The notes: generated by a model from the letters alone, not told the origin. Positions 52,326 to 62,334 are shown, counted from the stretch's first letter. The stretch: 64,000 bases of DNA from Komagataeibacter xylinus (GCF_009834365.1 NZ_CP041348.1:1426501-1490500), one strand, 5' to 3'. Numbers and translations: made by a program.

Positions 52326-52838
52326 ATGACCGACCTGCTGCCCGATCTTGATCACGCGCGTTTTTTGCGTCGCGCCTTTGCGGTGGCCGAGCAGGCGCGG
52401 CAGGGGGGCGACCATCCTTTTGGCTGCATTCTCGTCGATGCGCAGGGGCAGGTGGTTCTGGAACAGGGCAATGGCTACACCGCCGAGGGTGGTGACATGA
52501 CCGCCCATGCCGAGCGCCTGCTGGCCACGCGGGCCTCGAAGCGTTTTTCCCCCGCCGTGCTGGCGTCGCACACAATGTACACATCAGCCGAACCGTGTGC
52601 GATGTGTGCAGGTGCGGTGTACTGGAGCGGCATTGGTCGTGTGGTTTTTGGCCAGAGCGAACACAGCCTCAAGGAAATGACGGGTAACCACCCCGAGAAC
52701 CCGACCCTGGACCTGCCCTGCCGCACGGTGTTCGCCGCAGGGCAGCGCCGGGTGGAGGTTATCGGCCCGCTGCTTGAAGCCGAGGCCGCCGCCCTGCAGC
52801 AGGCCTTCTGGAATGAAAACAAAGCCGCTGATTCATAA
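52326..52838 (+). CDS. Nucleoside/guanine deaminase (CDA superfamily)
   Basis: A 170-residue zinc deaminase: HPFGCILVD near residue 32, the catalytic HAE in TAHAERLLATRAS near 60, and PCAMCAGAVYWSGIGRVVFG near 90 with the Cys zinc ligands. The long C-terminal end after the zinc site favours a guanine-deaminase-like or general nucleoside deaminase over TadA. ATG 52326 is chosen, with AAGGGA upstream. Confidence 0.86.
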   Translation: MTDLLPDLDHARFLRRAFAVAEQARQGGDHPFGCILVDAQGQVVLEQGNGYTAEGGDMTAHAERLLATRASKRFSPAVLASHTMYTSAEPCAMCAGAVYWSGIGRVVFGQSEHSLKEMTGNHPENPTLDLPCRTVFAAGQRRVEVIGPLLEAEAAALQQAFWNENKAADS

Positions 52839-52917
52839 AAGTTTTTGATGAGGCTTTTTTCAAAAAGCTTCGAACAACACGGCATTTTTAAAAAAGGCGG
52901 CATCTGGAAGCTTTTAT
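52837..52917. repeat. Composite hairpin repeat, copy 12 (GAAGCTT first)
   Basis: AAAAGTTTTTGATGAGGC begins in the stop region of the deaminase, AAGCTT hairpin with one mismatch, then GGCATTTTT/AAAAAGGCGGC arm, CTGGAAGCTTTT flank. Confidence 0.8.
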
Positions 52918-53045
52918 TGCTTCTGTTTTCTGCCGGTCACACCGGCCTCCTCTTTTCAGGTGCGCTTCTGGCAAATCGTTTCGGATTCAATCTATAATGC
53001 CAGACGAGATCGGGCGTAATGCCGCGGCGGTAAAGGGAGAGGCAT

Positions 53046-55154
53046 ATGGAATTGGCACGGAAGTGGCGGTTGGGGTTCTGCCTTGGTGCGGGTCTGGCCG
53101 TGGCGGCTGGAAGCCACGCGGCCGTGGCCGCCGGGGCCACGCATGATAAAATCCTGTGGGACACGTTTGGCGTGCCCCATATCTATGCCACCACCGAGGC
53201 CGGTGCCTTTTACGGCTTTGGCTGGGCGCAGGCGCACAGCCACGGCAATATTGTATTGAAGCTTTATGGCACCGCCCGCGGCCGGGCCGCCGAATACTGG
53301 GGCAAGACGGAAGAAGAATCGGATCGCTGGGTGCGGGGTAATGGCGTGTATGAACGCGCCAGAACCTTTTATGCCCGCCAGACGCCGGGCTTTCGCAAGG
53401 ATCTTGATGCGTTTGCGCGGGGCATCAACGATTATGCGGCCAGCCACCCCGCTGATATTGCCGATGACATGCGTGCCGTCCTGCCGGTCAGCGGGGTTGA
53501 TGTCGTGGCCCATGGCCTGCGGCTGATGAACTATGTCTACATTGCCGAGGAGCGGAAAATGCTCGGCGATGCGCCCGAGCGCAAAGCAGGCGGGTCGAAT
53601 GCCTGGGCCATTGCCCCATCACGCACTACCGATGGGCATGCCGTGCTGCTCGCCAACCCGCACCTGCCGTGGAGCACGCCGTTCTATACCTATTATGAAG
53701 CGCAGTTGAATGGCCCCGGCTTCAGTATTTATGGCGCGACGCATGTGGGCCTGCCGGTGCTGCGCTTTGCCTTTACGCCGGATGTCGCCTTTACCAATAC
53801 CGTCAACACCATTCTGGGTGCTGTGCGCTACAGGCTGACACCCGATGGCGATGGCTACAGGCTGGATGGCAAAAAACGGAAATTCACTACCCGTACCCTG
53901 TCCTACAAGGTCAGGATGCCCGATGGTACGCTGGTCACCCACAGCTTCGTGCAGCGTTATGCAAAACAGGGGCCGGTCTTTAACGAGGCGGATGGCACGC
54001 CCATTGCGCTGTATGTGGCAGGGCTCGATCGCCCCGGCATGCTCCGGCAGTATTGGGATATGGCGCGATCCCACAATTTCAGTGAGTTCCAGGCAGCACT
54101 CAAAAAGCTGCAGGTGCCCATGTTCAACATTGTCTATGCTGACCATGACGGGCATGTCATGTATCTCGACAATGGTATTCTGCCAAAGCATGATAATGGC
54201 GACTTCGATTACTGGAACAATGTTGTTCCCGGTGATCGGTCGGATAACATACCCAAAGGCGTCGTGTCCTATGACAGCCTGCCCAAGGTGATCGATCCGC
54301 CATCGGGCTTTGTGCAGAACGCCAATGATCCGCCATGGCTCGCCACCTATCCGCGCGGGCTCGACCCCAAAGCCTATCCGGCCTATGTGGCGCAGACCGG
54401 CCCGATGACGCTGCGGGCCCAGATGTCGACCCGCATGCTGGCGGGCGAGGTAAAGATGTCGTTTGACGACATCATGGCCCGCAAGCTCAACACCCATTCG
54501 CTGCTGGCCGAGCGGATCCTGCCCGAACTCCTCACAGCCGCCCGCAAGGACCACCGCGCCGATGTAAAAGCGGCCGTGAAAGTCCTGCAAAACTGGGATG
54601 GCGCCGATGATGCCACCAGCCATGGCGCGTTGCTGTTCGAAACATGGGCGCGGCTGTTCATGGGCCCAAAATTTGCAGGCTCGGACGGGTTTGCCCGGCA
54701 ATGGTCGCTTGATGACCCGATCAGCACGCCATCGGGGCTGAAGGACCCCGCCCATGCGGTTGATTTGCTGGCGCAGGCGGCGGTTGAGACCAGAAAGCTG
54801 TATGGCGCAATTGACCGCCCGTTTGGCGATGTATCACGCTTTCATATCAATAATGTCGACCTGCCGGGTAATGGCGGCTTTGGCAATACCGGCATTTTCC
54901 GCACCATTACCTGGGGCCCCATGAAAAATGGCGAGCGCACGCCGCTGCATGGCGAGACATGGGTATCGCTTGTCAGTTTCGCAACACCCATGAAGGCAAA
55001 GGGACTGCTGAGCTATGGCAATTCCAGCCAGCCCGGCTCCCCCCATCATGCGGATCAGCTCTCTTATCTCAGCACCAAGACCCTGCGTGACCTGTGGCTG
55101 AGCCGCGATGTGGTCGAGCAGCATGTGGAATCCGTTGATCCGTTGCCTGACTGA
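53046..55154 (+). CDS. Penicillin acylase family protein (Ntn hydrolase)
   Basis: A 702-residue periplasmic enzyme with signal peptide (GFCLGAGLAVAAGSHAAVA). Like other penicillin/AHL acylases it should be made as a precursor cut before the catalytic serine: the site is AGG-SNAWAI near residue 185. N-terminal LWDTFGVPHIYATTEAGAFYGFGWAQA is the family start. Substrate could be beta-lactams, N-acyl-homoserine lactones or N-acyl amino acids and is not decidable here. GGGAGAGGC precedes the ATG. Same strand as M1 peptidase and TonB receptor. Confidence 0.9.
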   Translation: MELARKWRLGFCLGAGLAVAAGSHAAVAAGATHDKILWDTFGVPHIYATTEAGAFYGFGWAQAHSHGNIVLKLYGTARGRAAEYWGKTEEESDRWVRGNGVYERARTFYARQTPGFRKDLDAFARGINDYAASHPADIADDMRAVLPVSGVDVVAHGLRLMNYVYIAEERKMLGDAPERKAGGSNAWAIAPSRTTDGHAVLLANPHLPWSTPFYTYYEAQLNGPGFSIYGATHVGLPVLRFAFTPDVAFTNTVNTILGAVRYRLTPDGDGYRLDGKKRKFTTRTLSYKVRMPDGTLVTHSFVQRYAKQGPVFNEADGTPIALYVAGLDRPGMLRQYWDMARSHNFSEFQAALKKLQVPMFNIVYADHDGHVMYLDNGILPKHDNGDFDYWNNVVPGDRSDNIPKGVVSYDSLPKVIDPPSGFVQNANDPPWLATYPRGLDPKAYPAYVAQTGPMTLRAQMSTRMLAGEVKMSFDDIMARKLNTHSLLAERILPELLTAARKDHRADVKAAVKVLQNWDGADDATSHGALLFETWARLFMGPKFAGSDGFARQWSLDDPISTPSGLKDPAHAVDLLAQAAVETRKLYGAIDRPFGDVSRFHINNVDLPGNGGFGNTGIFRTITWGPMKNGERTPLHGETWVSLVSFATPMKAKGLLSYGNSSQPGSPHHADQLSYLSTKTLRDLWLSRDVVEQHVESVDPLPD

Positions 55155-55170
55155 GCGGCGTCCCGGCGTG

Positions 55171-55215
55171 AAAGACGTTTTTGGTGAAGCTTTTTCCAAA
55201 AAGCTTCGAACAATG
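55171..55215. repeat. Composite hairpin repeat, copy 13 (GAAGCTT arm only)
   Basis: GACGTTTTTGGTG flank with GAAGCTTTTTC/AAAAAGCTTC (55186-55207); second arm missing. Lies after the acylase stop. Confidence 0.8.
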
Positions 55216-55268
55216 CCGCAGCATATATATTGGTCCCCGGTCAGGGGTGATTAAGGAGACGCCCCATA

Positions 55269-57314
55269 ATGTCAGCCCCTTACGCAATGCGGTTCTGGTC
55301 ACTGATGGCCTGTGGCGTGCTTGTCAGCCTGTCGCCCCGGCCCGTGCAGGCGCAGGTTGCGGTGCCTGATCCCAACCAGATCTTCAGCCCGGTCGAGATG
55401 CCAACCCCGGTCAGCGCCTACCGCTCGGGTGATGGCACGCCGGGGCCGATGGCGTGGAAAAATCAGGCCGATTACCGCATTGCCGTCACCCTCGACCCCA
55501 CCACCCATGAACTCTCGGGCGAGGAAACGGTCACATACCACAACAACAGCCCAAGCAGCCTGCCGGTGCTGTGGGTGCAGCTTGACCAGAACATGTACCG
55601 CGCTGACAGCAGGCGTGCCATCATGTCCAGCCCTGCCAGCACGCCGCATACGGATGGGGTGCAGATCGGGCCGGTCACCATCATGGAGGGCACCGCCTCG
55701 CAGGAGGTGACGCCGCTGATCTCCGATACCCGCATGCAGATCACCCTGCCGCACCCGCTGGCACCGGGCAGGACGCAGGTGTTCCGGGTGCGGTGGCACT
55801 ACACCATGCCCGGCGCATGGGGCGGGCGCACGGCGGTCAGCCCATCCAGAAACGGCGATATTTATGAAATTGCCCAGTTCTATCCCCGCATGGCGGTGTT
55901 TGATGACGTGCGCGGGTGGGACACGCTGCCCTATGTGGGCGATGAGTTTTATCTTGATTACGGCAATTTCGATTACGCGGTGACCGTTCCCGCCAGTTTC
56001 ATGGTTGTGGGCTCTGGTGCCTTGGTCAACCCGGCACAGGTGCTCTCGACCGCGCAGCAGCAGCGCCTGGCTCAGGCCCGGCGCAGTGGGACGCGCGTCA
56101 TGATCCGTGACCAGGCGGATGTGGAGGCGGCAGCCCACGCGCCGCCTGCGGGCAGCCGCACATGGCGCTTTCATATGGACAACGCGCGCGACGTGGCTTT
56201 CGTCGCCTCGCCCGCCCTGTTGTGGGATGCGGCGAAACTGGACCTGCCGCCCATCGCTCCCGCGCCAGGCATGAAGCCCGAGGCCCGGCTTGGCATGTCG
56301 GTCTACCCCGTGGAGGCCGTGGGGCCGCAGGCATGGGACCGCTCGACCGAATACGTCAAGCACACGATCGAGTATTTCTCGCACGACTGGTATCCCTACC
56401 CGTGGCCCACGGCCATCAACGTGGGCGGCCACGGCGCGGGCATGGAATATCCGGGCATCGTGTTTGATGGCATGCACGACCGTGATGCCAAGCTGTTCTG
56501 GATTACCACCCATGAACTCGGCCATACATGGTTCCCCATGATTGTCGGCTCGAATGAACGCCGCAACGGTTTCATGGATGAAGGCTTCAACACGTTTATC
56601 GATTCACTGGCGTCGCTGCATTTCAACAAAGGCGAGTTCGCGCCCAAGCATGATGGCGAATACGCACCCGATAGCGGCCGGCCGGCTGATGACATTGTCA
56701 AGGTGCTCAAGGACCCGGTCTATCAGCCCCTCATGGCGCCTTCCAATATTCCCGGCAGGGGCGACCGGCATGCCATGCCGTATTTCAAGTCGGCTTACGG
56801 GCTGGAGCTGCTGCGCAGCCAGATCCTTGGGCCGGCGCGGTTTGACCCGGCGTTTCGCCACTACATTGCCGCCTGGGCCTATCGCCACCCTACGCCGTCC
56901 GACTTCTTCCGCCTGATGGAAAGTGATGCGGGCGAGGATCTGTCATGGTTCTGGCGCGGCTGGTATTTCACCAACGCCGCCCCGGATTATGCGCTGACGG
57001 GCCTGGAATATGTCGAGAATGACCCGGCAAAAGGCGTGCGGGTTACGGTACGGAACAAGGGGGCCCTGCCGCTGCCAGTCACGTTGCAGGTGACCTGGGC
57101 TGATGGGGCGACCACCCGGCGCATCCTGCCCACCGAACTATGGGCGAAGGGCAACGAGGCTGTCGTGCTCGTGCCCGATGGCAGGCCGGTCCGCTCCGCC
57201 AGTCTCGACCCCGATCACGCTATTCCCGATATCGACCGCAGCAATAATGAAAGCACGTCCATAACGCCGGTGGCATCTGGCATGGTCGTGGCGCGGCGCA
57301 ACCTGAGGCCGTGA
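55269..57314 (+). CDS. Exported M1-family zinc metallopeptidase
   Basis: A 681-residue periplasmic protein with signal peptide (cleavage near VQAQ, ~29). Residues ~60-280 form the beta-rich N-terminal domain; the catalytic part has GAGMEYPG near 398 and the zinc motif HELGHTWF (His415-type) followed by DEGFN. It removes N-terminal residues from peptides; M1 members with this layout are common in Proteobacteria. AAGGAG precedes ATG 55269. Confidence 0.9.
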   Translation: MSAPYAMRFWSLMACGVLVSLSPRPVQAQVAVPDPNQIFSPVEMPTPVSAYRSGDGTPGPMAWKNQADYRIAVTLDPTTHELSGEETVTYHNNSPSSLPVLWVQLDQNMYRADSRRAIMSSPASTPHTDGVQIGPVTIMEGTASQEVTPLISDTRMQITLPHPLAPGRTQVFRVRWHYTMPGAWGGRTAVSPSRNGDIYEIAQFYPRMAVFDDVRGWDTLPYVGDEFYLDYGNFDYAVTVPASFMVVGSGALVNPAQVLSTAQQQRLAQARRSGTRVMIRDQADVEAAAHAPPAGSRTWRFHMDNARDVAFVASPALLWDAAKLDLPPIAPAPGMKPEARLGMSVYPVEAVGPQAWDRSTEYVKHTIEYFSHDWYPYPWPTAINVGGHGAGMEYPGIVFDGMHDRDAKLFWITTHELGHTWFPMIVGSNERRNGFMDEGFNTFIDSLASLHFNKGEFAPKHDGEYAPDSGRPADDIVKVLKDPVYQPLMAPSNIPGRGDRHAMPYFKSAYGLELLRSQILGPARFDPAFRHYIAAWAYRHPTPSDFFRLMESDAGEDLSWFWRGWYFTNAAPDYALTGLEYVENDPAKGVRVTVRNKGALPLPVTLQVTWADGATTRRILPTELWAKGNEAVVLVPDGRPVRSASLDPDHAIPDIDRSNNESTSITPVASGMVVARRNLRP

Positions 57315-57570
57315 CGCATGACCATGAACCGTGGCAGGCGGGAAGAAATAAAGGGGTTGGCAGGGGTAATATATAATTACGAATTAGAAATAAATTGCGG
57401 GCATGACAGAACACCTGATGCGTTCTGGCTGCCGTCATAAAAAATTCACACAAGTAAATTGATGTTGTTTCATGGGTGTGGCACTGCTGCACCGTCATGA
57501 AACCTTCACATTAAAAAGAGTAATCGCGCTGATAGACGGTGGTTCGCCTTCTCATCGCGGAGACCTTCAG
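57315..57570. promoter_or_regulatory. Upstream region of TonB receptor
   Basis: About 255 bp containing an AT-rich patch (taatatataattacgaatt, 57367-57386) likely to hold the promoter. No gene. Confidence 0.4.
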
Positions 57571-59991
57571 GTGTCGATCAAGTTACTACGTAATGGCCAC
57601 GTTGCTTTTGGCCTGTTCTGTTCCGCCCTGGCACTTTCCACGGCGCATGCACAGACGGTCCAGCCTGCCACCAGGGAGAAAAACCCTGAACGCGCGCCGT
57701 ATAAAAAGGTGGTCGGGGCTCATAAGGATGATGCACTGTCTTCTTCGGGCAATGCCGAGCAGATCATGGCAACGGCGCGGCGCACACGCTCCGAGCAGAC
57801 CGTCAACCGCACCCAGCTGCAGCGCATCCTGCCCGGCATCAACCCGGTCAAGGCGCTCGAGATCCTGCCGGGCGTCGTGTTTGAAAATGCTGACCCATGG
57901 GGCAATAACGAGCAGAATTCATCGCTCTACATTCACGGCTTCAACCAGAACCAGCTCGGTTTTACGCTTGATGGCGTGCCCTTGGGCGACCAGTCCTATG
58001 GCAATTACAACGGTCTGTCCCCCCAGCGCGCGGCCATAAGCGAAAACATCGGCTCGGCTACCGTTGCAACGGGCGCGGGCGCACTTGGCACGGCCTCGAC
58101 CAGCAACCTTGGCGGCTCGCTGGAATTCACGACACAGGACCCGCTGCACAAGGCCGGTGGCCAGCTTTCCCAGACCTTCGGCAGCTGGTCCACCTTCCGC
58201 ACCTTTGCCCGGGTTGATACGGGCGATTTTGGCCATAACAACTCGGCCTATGTTTCATGGGCGCGACAGGATGCGCGGGCATGGGACTTTGCGGGCCATC
58301 AGGGTGGTAATCAGGTCAACGCCAAGTTCGTGCATGACGGATCGCACGACAAGATCACGACTTTCTTTGACTGGTCCGACAAGGTGGAACCCAATGAAGA
58401 CGGGATTGTCGAGCCATCAGGGGGGAGCATGTACGTGCGCCCGTTCCTGTACCCCAACCTGAATGAAGCCGTGAACTATTATAAGAACGCGGCCAATATT
58501 GCGGGCAACAATTACCGTAACTATTACTCCGATGCGCAGCGTGAAGATTTCCTGGCCTATACAAAGTGGACGCATGATTTCAGTGCGCACCTCCACTGGA
58601 CCAACCAGATCTACTACCATCATGACATGGGCGAGGGCGTGGTCGCCGGTCCGATCAGCGCGGCCGGGCTGCCGACTCTTTTCGGGGCGTACTTCCCCAA
58701 TGCATCTTCATCCGACCTGTCCAACGTGTTTGGCGGCTCGGGCATGGCAACGCGCACGACCGAATACTGGGATAACCGCGGCGGCCTGATGTCCACCCTG
58801 CGTTATGAGGTTGGCCACCACCATATTGAACTGGGCGGCTGGTACGAGCGCAACAACAACACCCAGGCCCGGCGCTGGTACGCGTTTGACATCAACAACC
58901 CCACCACCCCCTATGATCGCCAGCAGAACCCGCTGATCCACCAGTACACCAACTATTTCTATACCAATACCTGGACCACACACCTGCAGGACAGCTGGCA
59001 GATCACCAGGAACTTCATGCTGAATGCGGGCTTCAAGTCGGAGCTGGTCTATACAAACGGCACCCTGCCGGTTGCTGCCCTGCCGGGGTCGCTTTCCCCC
59101 AAAACGGCTGAAACCATTCCCGGTGGCCGGATTGCGGCGGTCAGGCCGTTCCTGCCATCCTTTGGTGCCCTGTGGAATTTTACGCCGCATGAGCAGTGGT
59201 TTGCCAATATTCAGGAAAACATGCGCTCGTTCCAGGATACGGGCTACGGCAATGCCAGCCCCTGGGGCATGACCAGCCAGGCCGCATTCGAGAACTTCAA
59301 GAAAAATGGCAAGCCTGAAACATCATGGACCTATGAGACCGGCCTGCGCACCAACCGCAACGTCAAGCTTGGACCGCTGACCCATATCAGCGGGCAGCTT
59401 GAATACTATCACGTCCATTTCTCCAACCGCCTGCTTGCCGTAGCTTCATCGGCTTACAATAGCAACGTTTCCTATATTATCGGTTCATCCACCATCCTGA
59501 CCAATGTTGGCTCCGTCTCGACCGATGGCATGGATTTCTCGTTCACGGCACAGTTCGGGCCGCATTTCTCGTTCTATAATGCGCTGTCCTATAACAAATC
59601 CGTTTATAATGATGATTATTTCTCAGGCGCCACACAGGTGCATACGGCGGGCAAGAATGTTGTCGGCCTGCCTGACTGGACCGAAAAATTCGTGGCTTCC
59701 ACCAACTGGGGCCGTTTCTATGGCCAGTTCATCGGTGATGTCATCGGCCGCCGTTACACGACCTATACCAACGACCTTTCGGTCGGGTCGTATGCCCTGT
59801 TCAGCATCAATGCCGGTTACACCATCAAGGGCATTCCGCATGTGCAGGGGCTCAAGGTGCAGGGTAACATCACCAACCTGACCAACACCCGCGCCTGGTC
59901 CACCCTCAGTACCTCACAGGCAAGCGGGCAATATACGGCCTACCCGATGGCGCCGCGCATGTTCTTCCTGACTGTGGGCGCAAGCTTCTAA
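57571..59991 (+). CDS. TonB-dependent outer-membrane receptor
   Basis: An 806-residue receptor. GTG 57571 is chosen (GGAG 8 nt upstream), giving signal NGHVAFGLFCSALALS...AHAQ. A plug domain at ~60-200 contains NPVKALEILPGVVFENADPW, SSLYIHGFNQNQLGFTLDGVPLGD and TSNLGGSLEF; the remainder forms the barrel and ends MFFLTVGASF with a terminal Phe, as outer-membrane barrels do. Substrate unknown; it may take up peptides or siderophores. The upstream peptidase and acylase suggest peptide-type nutrients. Confidence 0.9.
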   Translation: MSIKLLRNGHVAFGLFCSALALSTAHAQTVQPATREKNPERAPYKKVVGAHKDDALSSSGNAEQIMATARRTRSEQTVNRTQLQRILPGINPVKALEILPGVVFENADPWGNNEQNSSLYIHGFNQNQLGFTLDGVPLGDQSYGNYNGLSPQRAAISENIGSATVATGAGALGTASTSNLGGSLEFTTQDPLHKAGGQLSQTFGSWSTFRTFARVDTGDFGHNNSAYVSWARQDARAWDFAGHQGGNQVNAKFVHDGSHDKITTFFDWSDKVEPNEDGIVEPSGGSMYVRPFLYPNLNEAVNYYKNAANIAGNNYRNYYSDAQREDFLAYTKWTHDFSAHLHWTNQIYYHHDMGEGVVAGPISAAGLPTLFGAYFPNASSSDLSNVFGGSGMATRTTEYWDNRGGLMSTLRYEVGHHHIELGGWYERNNNTQARRWYAFDINNPTTPYDRQQNPLIHQYTNYFYTNTWTTHLQDSWQITRNFMLNAGFKSELVYTNGTLPVAALPGSLSPKTAETIPGGRIAAVRPFLPSFGALWNFTPHEQWFANIQENMRSFQDTGYGNASPWGMTSQAAFENFKKNGKPETSWTYETGLRTNRNVKLGPLTHISGQLEYYHVHFSNRLLAVASSAYNSNVSYIIGSSTILTNVGSVSTDGMDFSFTAQFGPHFSFYNALSYNKSVYNDDYFSGATQVHTAGKNVVGLPDWTEKFVASTNWGRFYGQFIGDVIGRRYTTYTNDLSVGSYALFSINAGYTIKGIPHVQGLKVQGNITNLTNTRAWSTLSTSQASGQYTAYPMAPRMFFLTVGASF

Positions 59992-60237
59992 CAGCCTTTT
60001 GGCAAGGCCCCGGTGACAGTGACATCACGGCACCGGGGCCAACGCGCCGGCCCTGGCCTGCGGCAAGGGCCGTAATGCGCATGACCGCGTGCGGCTTGAA
60101 GCCCATTTTGCTGATAAGGGTTGGGTATTGTGGGCTGAGGCGTGGCTAGGCGAACGCCTCAGCCGCATGGCGGTCGGCGGGTATGAAAATCAGGTATCGG
60201 CAGTGGTCGCCTGATTGCTGCTGCGCGAATAAGGCAA

Positions 60238-60777
60238 CTAGAACCCGTTCACCGTCGTCTGCCCTGTCGCCATGGAATATGAGCAGGCCCGGTCCCCATC
60301 GGTTACGACCAGCCAGATGATGTTGCGCAGCCCGGTATAGAACTGCCCCGCATCGCGCAGCGAGGTGTAGCCATGGTGGCGGAACCACGCGGCGATGATG
60401 GTGGTGGGCTGGTTGCCAAACGATTTGCGGATCGTATCAAGCAGCTTGTCGCATTGCGGGCGGCTGAAGCTGTCATGGTTCTGGTACCATATACCCACCA
60501 GGATGCTGTTGCGCCTTGGGTCGAAATCGGCCACCGGCACCATGTCGCTGTCATAGGTGTCGGGCAGGCTGTCAATTTCGTGCTGCATGGCGCGCTCGGC
60601 GCGGATCAGGCCGAGGTCCATCATGGTCAACTTGTCAGAAAACAGGGTGCTGATGACCTGTGAGGCCGGTGTCTGGGCGGCTGCGGTGGCACACCCCCAC
60701 CCCAGCAGGGCAAGAAACACGAACAGATGGCGCAAGATATCCCCCATGGCGGACTGGCTTTGGTTCATCCTTGTCAT
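60238..60777 (-). CDS. Secreted hypothetical protein
   Basis: A 179-residue exported protein: signal region GDILRHLFVFLALLGWGCATAAA, then a mature part with RPQCDKLLDTIRKSFG and RACSYSMATGQTTVNGF; two Cys may pair. Start candidates are 60777, 60768 and 60747. No recognised family. It faces the TonB receptor gene across ~245 bp without other genes. Confidence 0.6.
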   Translation of the reverse strand: MTRMNQSQSAMGDILRHLFVFLALLGWGCATAAAQTPASQVISTLFSDKLTMMDLGLIRAERAMQHEIDSLPDTYDSDMVPVADFDPRRNSILVGIWYQNHDSFSRPQCDKLLDTIRKSFGNQPTTIIAAWFRHHGYTSLRDAGQFYTGLRNIIWLVVTDGDRACSYSMATGQTTVNGF

Positions 60778-60903
60778 GGATGGGCGGGCATGATGGCGCG
60801 CGTGGTAGCGAGCGGCCTTCATGTCATGACAGGAATTAAATAAAAATAACCTTTCAGGCCATATCTGTTGACTTGAATGTTATGCGCATAAAGCCTATCT
60901 GCC

Positions 60904-61173
60904 ATGAATATAATGACTGACATGGCGGTGAACGGGAGTGCGCGCGATATGACACGGATGAAGCTTGCCCTGCGTGGCTGGTTGCAGGTGCAGTGGGGCC
61001 AGATCGTGCGCGAAACCGGTTATGCCATCAGCCATGAACGCCTGCAGCGCCGGGGCCTGCTGATTGAAAAACTCGGCCATGGCCTGTTGTACCGCGCCCA
61101 TCGGCTGGGGGCAGCCCCTGCTGCTCCGGGGGCGGACCCCTATGCCACGCCCTCACGCGCGACTGAAGGCTGA
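60904..61173 (+). CDS. Small hypothetical protein (89 aa)
   Basis: An 89-residue basic protein (MNIMTDMAVNGSARDMTRMK..., LRGWLQVQWGQIVRETGYA), predicted helical, no signal. No known domain; the LQVQWG segment only superficially recalls CsbD-like proteins. ATGs at 60904, 60913 and later are all possible. Confidence 0.5.
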   Translation: MNIMTDMAVNGSARDMTRMKLALRGWLQVQWGQIVRETGYAISHERLQRRGLLIEKLGHGLLYRAHRLGAAPAAPGADPYATPSRATEG

Positions 61174-61330
61174 AGTAGGGCAGGGGCGGCCATCGTGCCT
61201 GTTATTTGAAGGATTCGTGACAAACGTGCCCGTTTTCCCCTGTTTCTGACAGGTCTTTCCACAGGGTTGCCCGAAAATCCGTCCCCCGAATCTGGGGATA
61301 AACTGGCTCTTGCATCGTCGATGAAAAAGA

Positions 61331-61373
61331 ACAAAAGTTTTTGGCAGTTGCCTGACCAAAAACTTCGATCATT
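61331..61373. repeat. Composite repeat, copy 14 (outer stem only)
   Basis: AAGTTTTTGG (61335-61344) pairs exactly with CCAAAAACTT (61356-61365); the two internal hairpins are absent, which shows the outer stem is a real part of the element. At the end of the HlyD gene. Confidence 0.75.
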
Positions 61374-61383
61374 TCATCTGTCT

Positions 61384-62334
61384 TTAACGGTGCCCTGCAA
61401 GGTGCTGCATGTCATCGCCCACATGGCGCAGCGCGTCACGCACCGACATGTGGCGGCGGTTTCCCGCCTCTGACACGACCGTGACGGTGGCCGTCATGCC
61501 CGCAGCAAGCACAAGATCTTGCGGCACGCTGTCAATATGCACCCGCACGGGAATGCGCTGCGCCAGCCGCACCCAGGTATAGACCGGGTCCACCGCTGGC
61601 AGCCCCTGTATGGAGGTGGCGGCGTTGTTGCTGGCAATGCCGCGCGTAATGCTTTCCACATGGCCGAACAGCGGCTCATGAAAGCCCATCAGGTCCAGCC
61701 GCACGGGCTCGCCTTCGCGGATGGAATGGATTTTCGTCTCCTCGAAATAGCCATCCACCCAGTAGGAATCCGCATCGATGATCTCGATGTTCACATGCCC
61801 GGCACTGGCATAGTCGCCCGCGCGCATGGTCAGGTTGGTGACATACCCGTTGAGCGAACTGCGCACCTCGGTGCGCTCAAGGTCGATGCGCGCCTGCCGC
61901 AGCTCGGCCAGGGCCGAGGCATACTGGGCTTCCGCCTGCTGGGCCACGGCCTCGAACTGCTGCTTTTCCTCGCCCGATACCGCAACGCCGGAAATCTTCT
62001 GGCGGCGTTCGTATTGCGATGTCTTGAACTCAAGGTCAGCGCGGCGCTCGTTGACCGCCGCCTCGGCAATATCCACCTTCACCCTGAAGTCGAACGGGTC
62101 GATTACGTAAAGCACGTCGCCCTTGTGCACGAACTGGTTGTCATGCACGCGTACTTCATTGATCTGGCCCGAAATGCGCGGCGCGATATTGGCGACCTGC
62201 GCGCGGACCTGTCCGTTCCGCGTCCAGGGCGAGGCGGTATAGTAATCCCACAGCACGATAACCACGATGGCTGCGACAAAAAGAATGGTCGCGGTAATGG
62301 CCAGGCGTACAAAGCGGTTTGCATATGCGAACAC
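61384..62334 (-). CDS. HlyD-family periplasmic adaptor (AaeA-like)
   Basis: A 316-residue membrane-fusion protein: N-terminal membrane helix (ITATILFVAAIVVIVLW), lipoyl-like halves NIAPRISGQINEVRVHDNQFVHKGDVLYVID and SSLNGYVTNLTMRAGDYAS, and an alpha-helical hairpin at ~75-130. It couples the inner-membrane FUSC partner to the periplasm or an outer-membrane channel for aromatic-acid-type efflux. It follows the DUF1656 gene by 12 bp. Confidence 0.9.
   Translation of the reverse strand: MFAYANRFVRLAITATILFVAAIVVIVLWDYYTASPWTRNGQVRAQVANIAPRISGQINEVRVHDNQFVHKGDVLYVIDPFDFRVKVDIAEAAVNERRADLEFKTSQYERRQKISGVAVSGEEKQQFEAVAQQAEAQYASALAELRQARIDLERTEVRSSLNGYVTNLTMRAGDYASAGHVNIEIIDADSYWVDGYFEETKIHSIREGEPVRLDLMGFHEPLFGHVESITRGIASNNAATSIQGLPAVDPVYTWVRLAQRIPVRVHIDSVPQDLVLAAGMTATVTVVSEAGNRRHMSVRDALRHVGDDMQHLAGHR

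Noticed and set aside
53619..56525. Two long minus-strand frames over the acylase and M1 peptidase genes
   Set aside because: The plus-strand genes carry all catalytic motifs; the minus frames show none and have no upstream ribosome binding site.
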